From Bacillota bacterium (lineage in GTDB: Bacteria > Bacillota > Clostridia > Lachnospirales > Lachnospiraceae): a stretch of DNA of 64,000 nucleotides. This document shows, in pieces, positions 17,571-26,602 of this stretch. Within the stretch, counting starts at the first letter, position 1. The number at the start of each line of letters is the position of its first letter. The stretch lies in NCBI GenBank assembly GCA_023418475.1, contig JAEZZO010000002.1, positions 186,001 through 250,000 on the forward strand, read 5' to 3'. A model generated the notes under the pieces. That model was not told the DNA's origin and made no database searches. It was given only the letters and a program-made list of their open reading frames with translations. Both the position numbers and the translations under genes were made by a program.

Positions 17571-18518
17571 TCAATGTTCCATGCAATATTCCATTGCAAT
17601 ATTAAGAAGTCCCCGGTAATAAAGCTCATCTGCATTCTTAATAAAGTGTATCTTCGGAATACATCTGTTTGACAGCCTCTTCTCTAATTTCATATTCAAC
17701 TCTTTTATCATTAAATCATCCAGTTCTGTTCCTGATATCGCAATATCTTCCACATCAACAACGCAAGTAATTGCAATAATCCCCTGTGTCAGGATTTCAA
17801 CTGTACTTCCCCTCATGTTACAAAGTAATTCCAGTTCACCTGCATTCCCGTGCGCTCCATTAATCAATTGTCCATTAATGATAATTCCGCTTCCAATACA
17901 CCCTTGGTTTAAAATGATATGCGCTATATTCTTATAGTTATACTTTTCCGCCAATGTAATTGCATTAATATCATTTTCAAGAAAGGTATGCACCTGTAAT
18001 TTCTCATCAAAATACTTAACAAAATTAAATTCCTCAAGTGCCGGGTAAATGGGTAAATATTGAATTATTCCGTCTAATACGACTCCTGGTATCCCAAATG
18101 CAATTACAGATAAAGCGGGATATTTTACTTTTATTTCATAAAAAATCTTATAGAGCGTAGACGGTTTGGCAGATACCGTTAACTCATAGTTCATCTGTTC
18201 ACATTGCATTCCAACGACATTATAAATTCTTACGTATAATGTATAAGCATTAATATAGGCACATGCGATATACCGGTAATTTTCATTTATTTTATATACC
18301 GCTCCCGGCCTTCCTCCTTTTGATATTTCATTCATTTTTATCACTTCTTTTGATAAGAGCATATCTTTTATTGCACTTGATACGGTTGGAAAGGTAAGAC
18401 CTGATAAAACTGCCAGTTCACTCTTATCAATTCCTGGGTTTTCTTTCATGATATTCCTTATCCTTTTTCTATTCTGCTCTTTCACTAAATCAAAATGGGC
18501 TGCGCTTTGTGATTCCAA
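17571..18518 (-). CDS. ROK family transcriptional regulator
   Basis: Protein of 315 residues. N-terminal winged helix (residues about 12-60: KSELAVLSGLTFPTVSSAIKDMLL, with GGRPGAVYKIN as the wing), then a ROK fold related to sugar kinases. The kinase-type features are weak: IAFGIPGVV and INGAHGNAGELELL are visible, but the usual zinc-binding Cys cluster after the latter is not seen, so it probably binds a sugar or is a relict sensor rather than a kinase. Starts at TTG 18518 with AAAGGGGG 8 bases upstream. A perfect 40-bp palindrome sits directly before the ribosome site. Confidence 0.87.
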   Translation of the reverse strand: MESQSAAHFDLVKEQNRKRIRNIMKENPGIDKSELAVLSGLTFPTVSSAIKDMLLSKEVIKMNEISKGGRPGAVYKINENYRYIACAYINAYTLYVRIYNVVGMQCEQMNYELTVSAKPSTLYKIFYEIKVKYPALSVIAFGIPGVVLDGIIQYLPIYPALEEFNFVKYFDEKLQVHTFLENDINAITLAEKYNYKNIAHIILNQGCIGSGIIINGQLINGAHGNAGELELLCNMRGSTVEILTQGIIAITCVVDVEDIAISGTELDDLMIKELNMKLEKRLSNRCIPKIHFIKNADELYYRGLLNIAMEYCMEH

Positions 18519-18532
18519 ATTTTATTCCCCCT

Positions 18533-18572
18533 TTAATATTAAAGATACTTTTAAAAGTATCTTTAATATTAA
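18533..18572. promoter_or_regulatory. Perfect 40-bp palindrome, candidate ROK operator
   Basis: Left arm TTAATATTAAAGATACTTTT is the exact reverse complement of the right arm (18553-18572). Each arm starts or ends with TTAATATTAA, itself a palindrome. It lies immediately upstream of the ribosome site of the ROK gene, so autoregulation of the ROK-MATE operon is likely. It could also form an RNA hairpin ahead of translation. Confidence 0.7.
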
Positions 18573-18666
18573 GGTATATTTTACCATATGTCAACTTAAG
18601 TTTTACAAATTCCTTAAAATATTTAGCAATAGCAAAGCTCTTTTCTATTTCCGCTTTATTATACTG

Positions 18667-18703
18667 AAAAAAGCGGTATCTAAATAGCAGACACCGCTTT
18701 TTT
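18667..18703. terminator. Terminator after YhgE/Pip gene
   Basis: Stem AAAAAAGCGGT-TCT paired with AGA-ACCGCTTTTTT with a short loop, T-run on the minus strand. It lies downstream of the minus-strand YhgE/Pip gene that ends at 18772 and upstream of the ROK operon promoter. Confidence 0.75.
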
Positions 18704-18771
18704 CTAATACTTATATTTACTCATAAAAACTTTAATTTTAACTACTTTATTTTATTTTCTTTCCTGTATTC

Positions 18772-21135
18772 TTAATCCATCTGAACCGGCATATGTACTT
18801 CCGATTTAGAAGATTTTTTATACTTCACTGCAGACAATGCTATAGTAGCTACCATGAATGCTACAAGTAATGCAGACAATATTCCGACATTATAGACTAC
18901 TTCTTTGCCATCTGTCTGTGTAATTGCCTGTTTAAACAATGCTACCGAATAAGTCATGGGCATGTATGGATATAGATCGTTAAATATCTTCGGTACCAGT
19001 TCCATCGGGAAAGTACCACCGCAGGAGGTAAGCTGAAGGATCAATAAAACTATGGATACCAGTTTTCCAGCACTCTTTAAATGAACCATGAAGAACTGTA
19101 TCATTGCAATAAAAACCATTGATACCAGGCAAATAGATGCATAGTAAAGCGGTACGTTATCAACCTTAAGTCCCAAACCATCCTTTACAATTACAGCCAG
19201 TGCAATGGCCTGCAGGAAGCCGATTAGCAGATAAGAAAAGCTTCTGATTACAACATGTTCTGACTCACGGGATAATAATTTAAATTTCCCTTCTGTATCC
19301 AGATAAATACCTACGAATAAGATTAGTGCTCCAACCCATAAGGATAAGGACATGAAATATGGTGCAAAAGCTGTTCCGTAATTTGGAATAGATGTTACAT
19401 TCTGCTGATCAATGCTTACGGGAGCTGATGCAAATTCAGCCAGACCGTCCAGGTTATTAACTTGATCATTTGCATCCTTAACGGATGTATCAACACCGGA
19501 TTTTGCTGTTGCAATACCATCGTTTAATTGGGATGCTCCGCTGTTTAGATCCTTCGCTCCCTTATTTAAATCCGATACTCCGTCTTTCAGGTCATTTGCT
19601 CCACCATCCAATGTCTTTATACCGTCGTTTAATTGGGATGCTCCGCTATTTAAATCCTTTGCGCCATTATTCAGATTAATAGCACCGTTATTCAGATCCT
19701 TTGCTCCGCTGCTCAGTGCAGCTGCTCCGTCTGCAATACTGCCGGCTGCAGTATATAATTGCCCGGTTGCTTTATTTAATGATGTTACTCCGTTATTTAA
19801 TGTATCCGCTCCCTGTGCAAGACTGGTTGAACCTTGCTGAAGTTGAGTTACTCCGGCGGAGAGAGACTTCAGTGCCGTATTCAGTGCGGGTAGATTCTGT
19901 GCACCTGCGGATACCTGTGTGGACCCCTGTACCAGCTGGCTGGATGCTGTCTGCAGCTTTGTTCCTGCTGCCTGTAATGTTTGAATGCTTTGTGCGGCTG
20001 CAGGATCTGCAAGCTTTGCCATAAATGCTGCAAAGGCAGGGTCCTTCATGATGCTTGGATTGGCTTTTGCGTATTGTGCTAAGAATGCTGCTGTATCACT
20101 AACATTGGTAATCAGACTGTTTACACCTGTTGTATACTGTGTAAGACCTGTATCAAAGGTTTTTGTTCCCTCCGCAAGCATTTGCGCACCAGTCGAAAGC
20201 ATACTGATATTACTGGTTTTACTAATTATCTGATCTGTTCCGGCTTTTACCTGACCCATACCACTTTGTAAAGCAGACGCACCATCAGAAAGCTTCTCGG
20301 ATCCTGCAGCTACACTGGAAACACCTGCCTGGTATTCTTTGAACTTACTATAGAAGGTTTGTGTCCCTGTGGCAAGCTTATCTGCTCCTACTGCAAGGCT
20401 GCCTGTTCCATTTGACAGTTTATTTGTTCCGTCCAGTAAAGTTCCGGTACCTGTTGCAAGTTTATTGCTTCCATCGAGTAATTTACCGGTTCCTGCTGTT
20501 AGTGTTTTTGTTCCGTCGAATAATTTACCGGTTCCGTCCAGTAAGGTTCCGGTTCCGTCTAATAATTTTGATGAACCGTCTTCGAGCTTGCCAAGTCCAT
20601 CCTGAAGCTCTGTTAACTTATTCGGAACTCCCTTCACATTGTCCGCTAATTCTTTTACGATTTCCTTATCAATATTGGAACGTGTCTCTTCTTCTATCTG
20701 AAGTACCGCTCTGCTAAGAATCTGACTTGCAAGAAAATTACGTTTTTCATTCGGTGAATAGGTAATGGTTGCAGTTTTCTTATCCGCTGAACTTGCTGAT
20801 GCAATATTTTCCGAGAAATTCTCCGGAATAGTAATTGTTGCGTAGTAGTCCTTGCCTTCTGTGCCCTCTTTGGCGGTCTGTTCATCTGTAAATATAAACC
20901 TGAGAGAACCATCGTCCTTTAAGCGGTCACACATTTCCTTACCCAAGTTACGATCGGAACCGTTAACCTCTGCTCCCTTATCATTATTAACTACTGCTAC
21001 CGGGAGATTTTCTAATTTCGAATAGGGATCCCAGAATGCTCCTAAATAGAAATAGCTATAAAGAAAAGGGACGATAATTACGGCCAAAATTACAGCGCCG
21101 CAAAAAATCCTTCTCTTTGTTAATACCTCTTTCAT
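18772..21135 (-). CDS. YhgE/Pip family membrane protein (ABC-2-like, phage-infection-protein type)
   Basis: Large membrane protein of 787 residues. One transmembrane helix at the N-terminus (residues about 12-32), a long extracellular segment, and five to six helices at the C-terminus. The middle (about residues 180-560) is a repeat array of L-x-x-G-A/T-x-x-L units (such as LLDGTGTLLDGTGKLFDGTKTL, ASQLNDGIKTLDGGANDLKDG), giving a long helical rod typical of YhgE/Pip proteins; relatives serve as phage receptors (Pip of Lactococcus) or in secretion. The gene starts at ATG 21135 with GGAGG upstream. The repeats also produce spurious frames on the other strand. TetR at 21834 is a likely regulator. 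Confidence 0.9.
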   Translation of the reverse strand: MKEVLTKRRIFCGAVILAVIIVPFLYSYFYLGAFWDPYSKLENLPVAVVNNDKGAEVNGSDRNLGKEMCDRLKDDGSLRFIFTDEQTAKEGTEGKDYYATITIPENFSENIASASSADKKTATITYSPNEKRNFLASQILSRAVLQIEEETRSNIDKEIVKELADNVKGVPNKLTELQDGLGKLEDGSSKLLDGTGTLLDGTGKLFDGTKTLTAGTGKLLDGSNKLATGTGTLLDGTNKLSNGTGSLAVGADKLATGTQTFYSKFKEYQAGVSSVAAGSEKLSDGASALQSGMGQVKAGTDQIISKTSNISMLSTGAQMLAEGTKTFDTGLTQYTTGVNSLITNVSDTAAFLAQYAKANPSIMKDPAFAAFMAKLADPAAAQSIQTLQAAGTKLQTASSQLVQGSTQVSAGAQNLPALNTALKSLSAGVTQLQQGSTSLAQGADTLNNGVTSLNKATGQLYTAAGSIADGAAALSSGAKDLNNGAINLNNGAKDLNSGASQLNDGIKTLDGGANDLKDGVSDLNKGAKDLNSGASQLNDGIATAKSGVDTSVKDANDQVNNLDGLAEFASAPVSIDQQNVTSIPNYGTAFAPYFMSLSLWVGALILFVGIYLDTEGKFKLLSRESEHVVIRSFSYLLIGFLQAIALAVIVKDGLGLKVDNVPLYYASICLVSMVFIAMIQFFMVHLKSAGKLVSIVLLILQLTSCGGTFPMELVPKIFNDLYPYMPMTYSVALFKQAITQTDGKEVVYNVGILSALLVAFMVATIALSAVKYKKSSKSEVHMPVQMD

Positions 21136-21467
21136 AATGCCTCCATTCTGCCGTATTGGACGGCTTCATCTTTGTTTCATTGTGGGGAGTATAGCACGCA
21201 TTTCAAAAGATGTAATTAGACATTCGATTTTCATTGTATGATTTTTTGACACAAAATAAAATCTGCCTAATTTTTAGACAGATTTGCTTTTTTGTCTATT
21301 TCATGTATAAACATCTGACGTTATACTTATCATAAGCAAGAAATTACAGGAAATCTGATCATGGATTTTGAAGTTATAGTTTGAGCTAAAAAGCAGTTCA
21401 CCAGTTATAAATTTAATCTGCATGGGTTTTATATTAGAGGCCTGGCAGCAAACGGAGGTTATTACTA
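21136..21467. other. Divergent intergenic region between YhgE gene and a 79-aa gene
   Basis: AT-rich 332-base gap holding the promoter region of YhgE (minus) and the 79-residue gene (plus). A weak dyad AAGATGTAATTAGACATTC is seen near 21209-21228, a possible TetR site. No RNA gene or further coding sequence recognised. Confidence 0.4.
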
Positions 21468-21707
21468 ATGCTTATAGATGGAAAAGTGAAAAAGGTCGCT
21501 CTAATGGCAGCGGTAGATTTCTGTTTAAAAAAAACTAGTCAATCCCCAAAACGATGTGCAAGAAATCTAATTGAACTTGGTATTTCTGCTTATCCGGGTA
21601 GGATTGACAAATCAGAACAAAACGAATTATATCAAAAATTTTTAGATTTCTTTGAAAATAATGATATATCCTCTGCAAGAGGCTTGTTTACTTCTGTTTT
21701 CTTATAA
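21468..21707 (+). CDS. Hypothetical small protein (79 aa)
   Basis: Soluble 79-residue protein starting MLIDGKVKKVALMAAVDFCLKKTSQSPKRCARNLIEL. The ATG at 21468 is preceded by GGAGG at good spacing, which supports a real gene. It is helical, with the two Cys at residues about 18 and 30 and no recognised domain. It ends just before a strong bidirectional terminator. It lies opposite the YhgE gene and next to the TetR gene, but no link to either can be shown. Confidence 0.6.
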   Translation: MLIDGKVKKVALMAAVDFCLKKTSQSPKRCARNLIELGISAYPGRIDKSEQNELYQKFLDFFENNDISSARGLFTSVFL

Positions 21708-21760
21708 TTAAGTTTCAGTTAACTATTGAATTACTTACTTTTAATCGTATTGTCATGAAT

Positions 21761-21814
21761 GAAAGAACCGGAAAACAAATACACCCTTTCCTGTATCTGT
21801 TTTCCGGTTCTTTC
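21761..21814. terminator. Bidirectional terminator between small gene and TetR gene
   Basis: Perfect 17-bp stem GAAAGAACCGGAAAACA / TGTTTTCCGGTTCTTTC with a 20-base loop, between two converging genes. It ends both transcripts. Confidence 0.8.
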
Positions 21815-21833
21815 TCTATATCCTATCTTATCT

Positions 21834-22409
21834 TTATTCTTCTTTATTCTTCATCATATAGCGGGCTGCCGCAAACCTTTCTGTACCGTAGATAAGATTT
21901 TTAAGCTGCGTAACAATATATTCCGGTGATTCCCTCATCCCGCGTAAAGCCCATGATATTATGGTTCCTGTCATTCCAAAGGCGTAGAAATCAGCGATAA
22001 ATCTTATTTCATCTTCCTCCATTTTCGTATCCTTTGCAATTTTTGTTATTATTTCAAAGAATAACTCTCCGACTATCTTAAGCAAATATTCCTCAAATTC
22101 ATTTTTTACCGAGGCCTTCAACGTATTTATATAAAAATAATCCTCAGATTTCATTTTCATTAGCATCTGCAGAACTTTGTCAACACAATTTTCATAAGAA
22201 AGTCCTTCTATGACAATCATGATAATATCATTATAATAAATCCAGTTAACCAGCTCAAATTTGTCCTGAAAATGATAATAAAAGGTCTGGCGGTTTAGAC
22301 CGCATATCTGCGTGATATCGGAAACAGTAATCTTATCAAAGCTTTTCTTCCTGGTAAGCTCCTTCATTCCTTCCGCTATCGCTTTCTTCGTAATCAAAGA
22401 TTCTGACAT
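21834..22409 (-). CDS. TetR family regulator, DhaS-like
   Basis: Protein of 191 residues. N-terminal helix-turn-helix with the motif SFDKITVSDITQICGLNRQTFYYHFQDKFELVNWIY (residues about 24-60), typical of DhaS-type TetR proteins that regulate nearby transporters. Start at ATG 22409, giving N-terminus MSESLITKKAIAEGMKEL; the longer upstream frame (to 22544) lacks a good ribosome site. A palindrome TGACATAAATGTCA covers its start codon. It probably represses itself and perhaps the YhgE gene 0.7 kb away. Confidence 0.82.
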   Translation of the reverse strand: MSESLITKKAIAEGMKELTRKKSFDKITVSDITQICGLNRQTFYYHFQDKFELVNWIYYNDIIMIVIEGLSYENCVDKVLQMLMKMKSEDYFYINTLKASVKNEFEEYLLKIVGELFFEIITKIAKDTKMEEDEIRFIADFYAFGMTGTIISWALRGMRESPEYIVTQLKNLIYGTERFAAARYMMKNKEE

Positions 22410-22417
22410 AAATGTCA
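22404..22417. promoter_or_regulatory. Palindrome over TetR start codon, candidate operator
   Basis: TGACAT-AA-ATGTCA, a perfect inverted repeat overlapping the ATG of the TetR gene. The position fits autorepression, but one short dyad in AT-rich DNA is weak evidence. Confidence 0.35.
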
Positions 22418-22595
22418 CTGCCTTTCGTATTTTATCCTGCTGTCTTTCCCTCAAATGACTGGCCTCATCTTTTTTATTTCTGCTAAATGTTACAATACTC
22501 AGCAGAAAAAGTAAAGTAAAATTTAATGTGTTGATTATTGCCATGCATAGATGCGCTGTTACAAAGCATCAATATCTCTATCACAATTCTTTTTA

Positions 22596-23888
22596 TCAGG
22601 TCAATACTGTTTGTATTTCATATTGCGAGTTAATAACCAGCCACATTTGCGGGTAATATTCCATGATAGTCCATACTCCTATCCCATTTGCCATATAATA
22701 CATAACCAAATCCATGACTGATTCAATCGTCCTCGCATCAACAAACCACACGATATGCTGCTTAGGAATACCTCCTCTTTCGTCCAGATATCGAAAATAA
22801 GGTGTTTGTGATACTTCATCAAACATAATCGATGCTCCTGTTTCTTTTGCAAGGGAGATCGACGAAGCCAAAGTCAGCGAATTAGCTCTGTTTATTCCAA
22901 TGATATATGGCAGCTCCCAATCATATCCAATCACTGGCACTCCTATATCAATTTTATCATTCGGAATGATCGTACTGACATAGTCCAAGAAATCCTTTAC
23001 CAAATATACGGAAGTTACCGGTCCGGGTGGTCCAAGGGAATAGCTCCAATTAAAATTCAAAACGGTAACACCATCTGTTAACCTGCCAATTTCTGAGAAG
23101 TTGATCTTATCAAAAGTTAATTTATCTGCATTAATAATATAATTTTCTGAAATCGTTATAAAAACAACAAATCCTTCCTGATGCAGACGCGAAACCAGCT
23201 TATGTGTATAATTTTCATAGGCCAGCCTGCTATCTTCCGTAATAAACTGATAAGTCAGATTAACCCCGTAGTATCCTTTTTTTCTTAGAATAAAAAGTAT
23301 GTTTTCAATATGCTTATCTATGAGTTTCTGATTGTATAATAATTTATACGATATCTCTAAGCTTCCTCTTCCCTCCGATGTCAAGGTTGATAGAAGCATA
23401 ATCGGAGCAACCTTATATTGCTTTGCAAGACAAATTACTTCATCATCGTCTATACCAATAATATCCGCGTTTTCTGTCGACCTATAACCAAATACCGAAA
23501 GATAGCTCAAGAACGGCAAGGTTTTCCTCAGTATTTCTAAATCAACAAATACATTCACAAATCCATTTGTTGCAATCTTTCCTTTGTGATTGTCATAGCT
23601 GATCACTAAAACTTCACCTGGATAAATATAATCCCTATCTGAAAGATATGGATTATTGCGAAGCAGCTGTATCAAGGAAATGCCCTGACTGTCCGCTATG
23701 CCTGACAAAGTGTCCCCTTCCTGAACCATATAAGTTTTCTTTGGGTATGCAATAACAATGGTTTCTCCGGGAACTAAATTGCCTGGTTCCTCTATTCCGT
23801 TATCAAGCGCTAGCCTTGTAGCCGATACCTTAAACTGGTCTGCAATTGAGGAAATTGTATCTCCCTTTTGAACAACATATATGATCAT
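22596..23888 (-). CDS. LysM-GH18 spore-type protein with replaced catalytic residues
   Basis: Protein of 430 residues, YaaH/SleL-like. Two LysM domains at residues about 2-47 and 50-95 bind peptidoglycan, and a GH18 barrel follows from about residue 105. In active homologues the barrel carries a D-x-E sequence at the end of strand 4 (as in VDFEY). Here the matching stretch reads GYYGVNLTYQFITEDS, with Thr at the Asp and Gln at the catalytic Glu, so N-acetylglucosaminidase activity is doubtful. No signal peptide is seen, as in spore-coat YaaH proteins. ATG 23888 follows AAGAGG. A spore-coat or cortex role is inference. Confidence 0.85.
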   Translation of the reverse strand: MIIYVVQKGDTISSIADQFKVSATRLALDNGIEEPGNLVPGETIVIAYPKKTYMVQEGDTLSGIADSQGISLIQLLRNNPYLSDRDYIYPGEVLVISYDNHKGKIATNGFVNVFVDLEILRKTLPFLSYLSVFGYRSTENADIIGIDDDEVICLAKQYKVAPIMLLSTLTSEGRGSLEISYKLLYNQKLIDKHIENILFILRKKGYYGVNLTYQFITEDSRLAYENYTHKLVSRLHQEGFVVFITISENYIINADKLTFDKINFSEIGRLTDGVTVLNFNWSYSLGPPGPVTSVYLVKDFLDYVSTIIPNDKIDIGVPVIGYDWELPYIIGINRANSLTLASSISLAKETGASIMFDEVSQTPYFRYLDERGGIPKQHIVWFVDARTIESVMDLVMYYMANGIGVWTIMEYYPQMWLVINSQYEIQTVLT

Positions 23889-24041
23889 AGGAGCCTCTTT
23901 TCATTTAATCAATATTATAATATGTTGTAATCATCCTTTTATAACCTGATCGCTCCTCTAATTTATGATCTATGACTTTATTGTATCTATCTTTTCCAAG
24001 TGTTTTTTATAGGACGAACCTTCTCTCATAGGAAGGAAAAA

Positions 24042-24085
24042 ACATCTCAATATATCCTGTATGATACACAGATATATTGAGATGT
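24042..24085 (-). terminator. Terminator of the oadB operon
   Basis: On the minus strand, a 15-bp stem ACATCTCAATATATC / GATATATTGAGATGT with a 14-base loop is followed by six T's (24037-24042). It lies downstream of the oadB gene (ends 24114). A preceding motif, GTTTTTTATAGGACGAACC (24002), resembles one at 5139. Confidence 0.8.
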
Positions 24086-24113
24086 CATAATTATAGCTAA
24101 GCTTCCATGAACA

Positions 24114-25325
24114 TTATTTAATCAGTGTGATATAAATACCTGTAAGTATTGCGGTTGTAATAACACCGCAGATGTTCGCGCTAAGTGCATATTCCATAAC
24201 GAAACTCATTTTATTTACTTTTGTAACTTCCTTCTGCGCGACCTTAGCAGTTGTCGGAACACAGGATACACCGGCAATACCAATAACCGGGTTAAAATTC
24301 TTATTTGTTAAGAAATAAACAATATAACCTCCAATGATACCGCCAATACCTGATAACAGCAATGCCAGCATACCAAGCAGTAATAAGAGTAAAATCTTAG
24401 GATTTAAAATAGTCTGAGCATCACATAAAACACCAAGCATCAAGCCAAGGAAGAAAGTCGATGCATATAAGAATACATTTTCAATCAATTGAATGTATTT
24501 ATCCAGTCCGGATTCACGAATTGCAATACCAAGGAAGAAGCTTAAAAATAATGGTGCCGCAACCGGGAAGAGTAAACACAATACTGTGTTAGCTATTACC
24601 GCAAAAATCAGTTTGTCCTTCGAAGAGATATTACTTACCTTTTTATTTTTATTAAGTACAACCTTACCCCTTAGCTCCTTCGGAATAAGAAATCTTATAA
24701 GGAATGGATATCCGCCGTAGGTTAAACTTAAGTATAGGTATGCAACAATCGTAATGGGAACAAATAAATTAGGTGATAACATTAAAGAGGTAAATAATAC
24801 CATCGGACCATCCGCACCACCGATAATGGATACAGCTGCAGCTTCTCCATTCGATAAACCAAGCAGTCTTGCAATCGGAAAGGTTGCAACTGTACCAAGC
24901 TCAGCACACATTGCCAGAAACATTCCGATAAACGGATGGGATAAAACCATTCCGATATCACAGATAACACCAATACCCATGAATACCAGACAAGCAATAA
25001 GACCATTACTGAACGTGAACGTATAAATAGGCTGCAGGAAATCAATCTGCAAGATGTTCATCAGCTTATTCGTATCTGTAGCCATCGGATCAATAAAGAG
25101 GTTGCCAACCTGACCGGCCCCCATAAACAAAACTCCGGCATTAATTGCCGACATACCAAAGCCCATTGGAATCATAATCAGCGGTTCCAATACATGCTTT
25201 GCTCCTAAGTAAACTAACAAGAAGCCTAAGAAGATAAGAAGTACTCTAAAAATTGCAATGATCGGCTCCTGCGTAAACATTGTACCAATTCCCTGAAAAA
25301 ACTGTAAAATATTTATGACAAACAC
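24114..25325 (-). CDS. oadB: Sodium-pumping decarboxylase beta subunit
   Basis: Membrane protein of 403 residues with about nine to eleven hydrophobic segments and the OadB hallmarks: IIGGADGPMVLFTS (with Asp in transmembrane segment), FLGIAIRESGLDKYIQ and GVSCVPTTAKVAQKE at the C-terminus. The subunit couples decarboxylation of biotin-bound carboxylate to Na+ export. The alpha subunit and biotin carrier are not in this window, so this is an orphan beta subunit with a tiny gamma-like partner. Starts at GTG 25325. A LysR gene is divergent to the pair and is a candidate regulator. Confidence 0.9.
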   Translation of the reverse strand: MFVINILQFFQGIGTMFTQEPIIAIFRVLLIFLGFLLVYLGAKHVLEPLIMIPMGFGMSAINAGVLFMGAGQVGNLFIDPMATDTNKLMNILQIDFLQPIYTFTFSNGLIACLVFMGIGVICDIGMVLSHPFIGMFLAMCAELGTVATFPIARLLGLSNGEAAAVSIIGGADGPMVLFTSLMLSPNLFVPITIVAYLYLSLTYGGYPFLIRFLIPKELRGKVVLNKNKKVSNISSKDKLIFAVIANTVLCLLFPVAAPLFLSFFLGIAIRESGLDKYIQLIENVFLYASTFFLGLMLGVLCDAQTILNPKILLLLLLGMLALLLSGIGGIIGGYIVYFLTNKNFNPVIGIAGVSCVPTTAKVAQKEVTKVNKMSFVMEYALSANICGVITTAILTGIYITLIK

Positions 25326-25349
25326 CTGTCTTTCTTAATATATTTTTGT

Positions 25350-25502
25350 TATAATATTGCTGGTTCCCGAAAATTACTCCTTTGCACTTTTATTAAAATG
25401 CTTAATTGCATCCATCAACAGTTTAATAAGCACGGCCATACACATGGAAATTGCAAAGCCGATTCCGAAAACCTGCAGTGGAATTAATATTGCATCCGAC
25501 AT
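25350..25502 (-). CDS. Small single-span membrane protein, OadG-like
   Basis: Fifty-residue protein with one transmembrane helix (residues about 4-32, PLQVFGIGFAISMCMAVLIKLLM) and a charged C-terminus. It starts at ATG 25502 with GGAGGTG upstream and ends 24 bases before oadB, so it is cotranscribed. Size and topology fit the gamma (OadG) subunit of sodium-pumping decarboxylases, which is poorly conserved, so this is a context-based call. It is shorter than usual OadG. Confidence 0.6.
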
Positions 25503-25646
25503 AAATATTCACCTCCATAGTACTAAATCAACTTTTCACTCATTGTACAGTATACACGAATATATAGAATTATCTAATATATTATATAAATCGAACCCAT
25601 AAACATAAGTATAGTATATGGACATTTTTTACGGAAAGGGAAATTT

Positions 25647-26540
25647 ATGGATTTGCATTATTTGGAATTATTTAATACTATAGCTGAATGTTTGAGCTAC
25701 CGCAAAGCCTCAGAAATTCTCCATATCAGCCAGCCTGCAATATCCATACAGATAAAGAAGCTGGAAAGTCAGACCTCTCTTAAATTATTTTATAAATGCG
25801 GGAATAAAATATATTTAACTGAGGGTGGTCTGATTCTATATGGCTACACCCGTAAAATTTTCTCCATCATAAAAGAGATGGAAAGCAGTATATCAAATAT
25901 CAGCGAATATATAGGAGGAACGATTAATCTGGGTGGCAGCAATACACCCGGTACCTATATTCTTCCTGCCGTTGTTGGGGAGATGAAAAAGCATTTTCCT
26001 TCTGTTACTATAAACCTACATATCGCCAATACCTCTGAAATCACAACACTGATTGATAACGGAACTCTTGATGTTGCAATCAATGGAGGTAATTGTAATT
26101 ACAACCCTTATATTTCTGTGGAGAAATTATTTGATGACAGGTTGGTGATAATCGCGGCACTGGATAATAAGCTTTGTGCAAAAGAATGTATCACGATTGA
26201 AGATTTATCAGAGGAAAGCTTTATTGTTCATGAAAAGACCTCTCAACTATATACGTGCTATAAAATATTAATTGATGAATTGAAAATATCAAAAAATATT
26301 GGTATGTTCTTAGGAAGTATCGATGCCATCAAGCATGCTGTCAGTGCAAATCTTGGTATTTCCTTTATTCCTTATTGTGCCGTTCAATTTGAGATTGAAA
26401 AGGGTATGCTAAAAGAATTAAAGCTGGAATCTTTAAAATTTGATTATCCTTATAATATTATTTACAATAAAAACAAAAATATTTCTTTTACAACACAAAA
26501 ATTTATCGAGGTACTGAAAGATATGTATACTATTTCTTAA
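25647..26540 (+). CDS. LysR family transcriptional regulator
   Basis: Protein of 297 residues with an N-terminal LysR helix-turn-helix (LSYRKASEILHISQPAISIQIKKLESQTSLKLF, residues about 14-47) and a periplasmic-binding-like effector domain. It is divergent to the oadG-like/oadB pair, so control of that pair in response to a carboxylic acid is the simplest reading (inference). The ATG is preceded by GGAAAGGG. Confidence 0.92.
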   Translation: MDLHYLELFNTIAECLSYRKASEILHISQPAISIQIKKLESQTSLKLFYKCGNKIYLTEGGLILYGYTRKIFSIIKEMESSISNISEYIGGTINLGGSNTPGTYILPAVVGEMKKHFPSVTINLHIANTSEITTLIDNGTLDVAINGGNCNYNPYISVEKLFDDRLVIIAALDNKLCAKECITIEDLSEESFIVHEKTSQLYTCYKILIDELKISKNIGMFLGSIDAIKHAVSANLGISFIPYCAVQFEIEKGMLKELKLESLKFDYPYNIIYNKNKNISFTTQKFIEVLKDMYTIS

Positions 26541-26602
26541 TTACACACAGCAAATAATAAGGATCCCATTAATAAACATTGCAAAAATGTCGGAGGTATA
26601 CT

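Noticed and set aside
19480..20720. Plus-strand open frames across the YhgE gene
   Set aside because: Shadow of the L-x-x-G repeat array of YhgE; no ribosome sites and Leu/Arg-rich artefact composition.
24042..24085. ATCTCA...TGAGAT hairpin outside the phage as a twelfth E repeat
   Set aside because: Ends are ACATCTCA/TGAGATGT, not GTATCTCA/TGAGATAC; length and interior differ and a T-run makes it an ordinary terminator of oadB.
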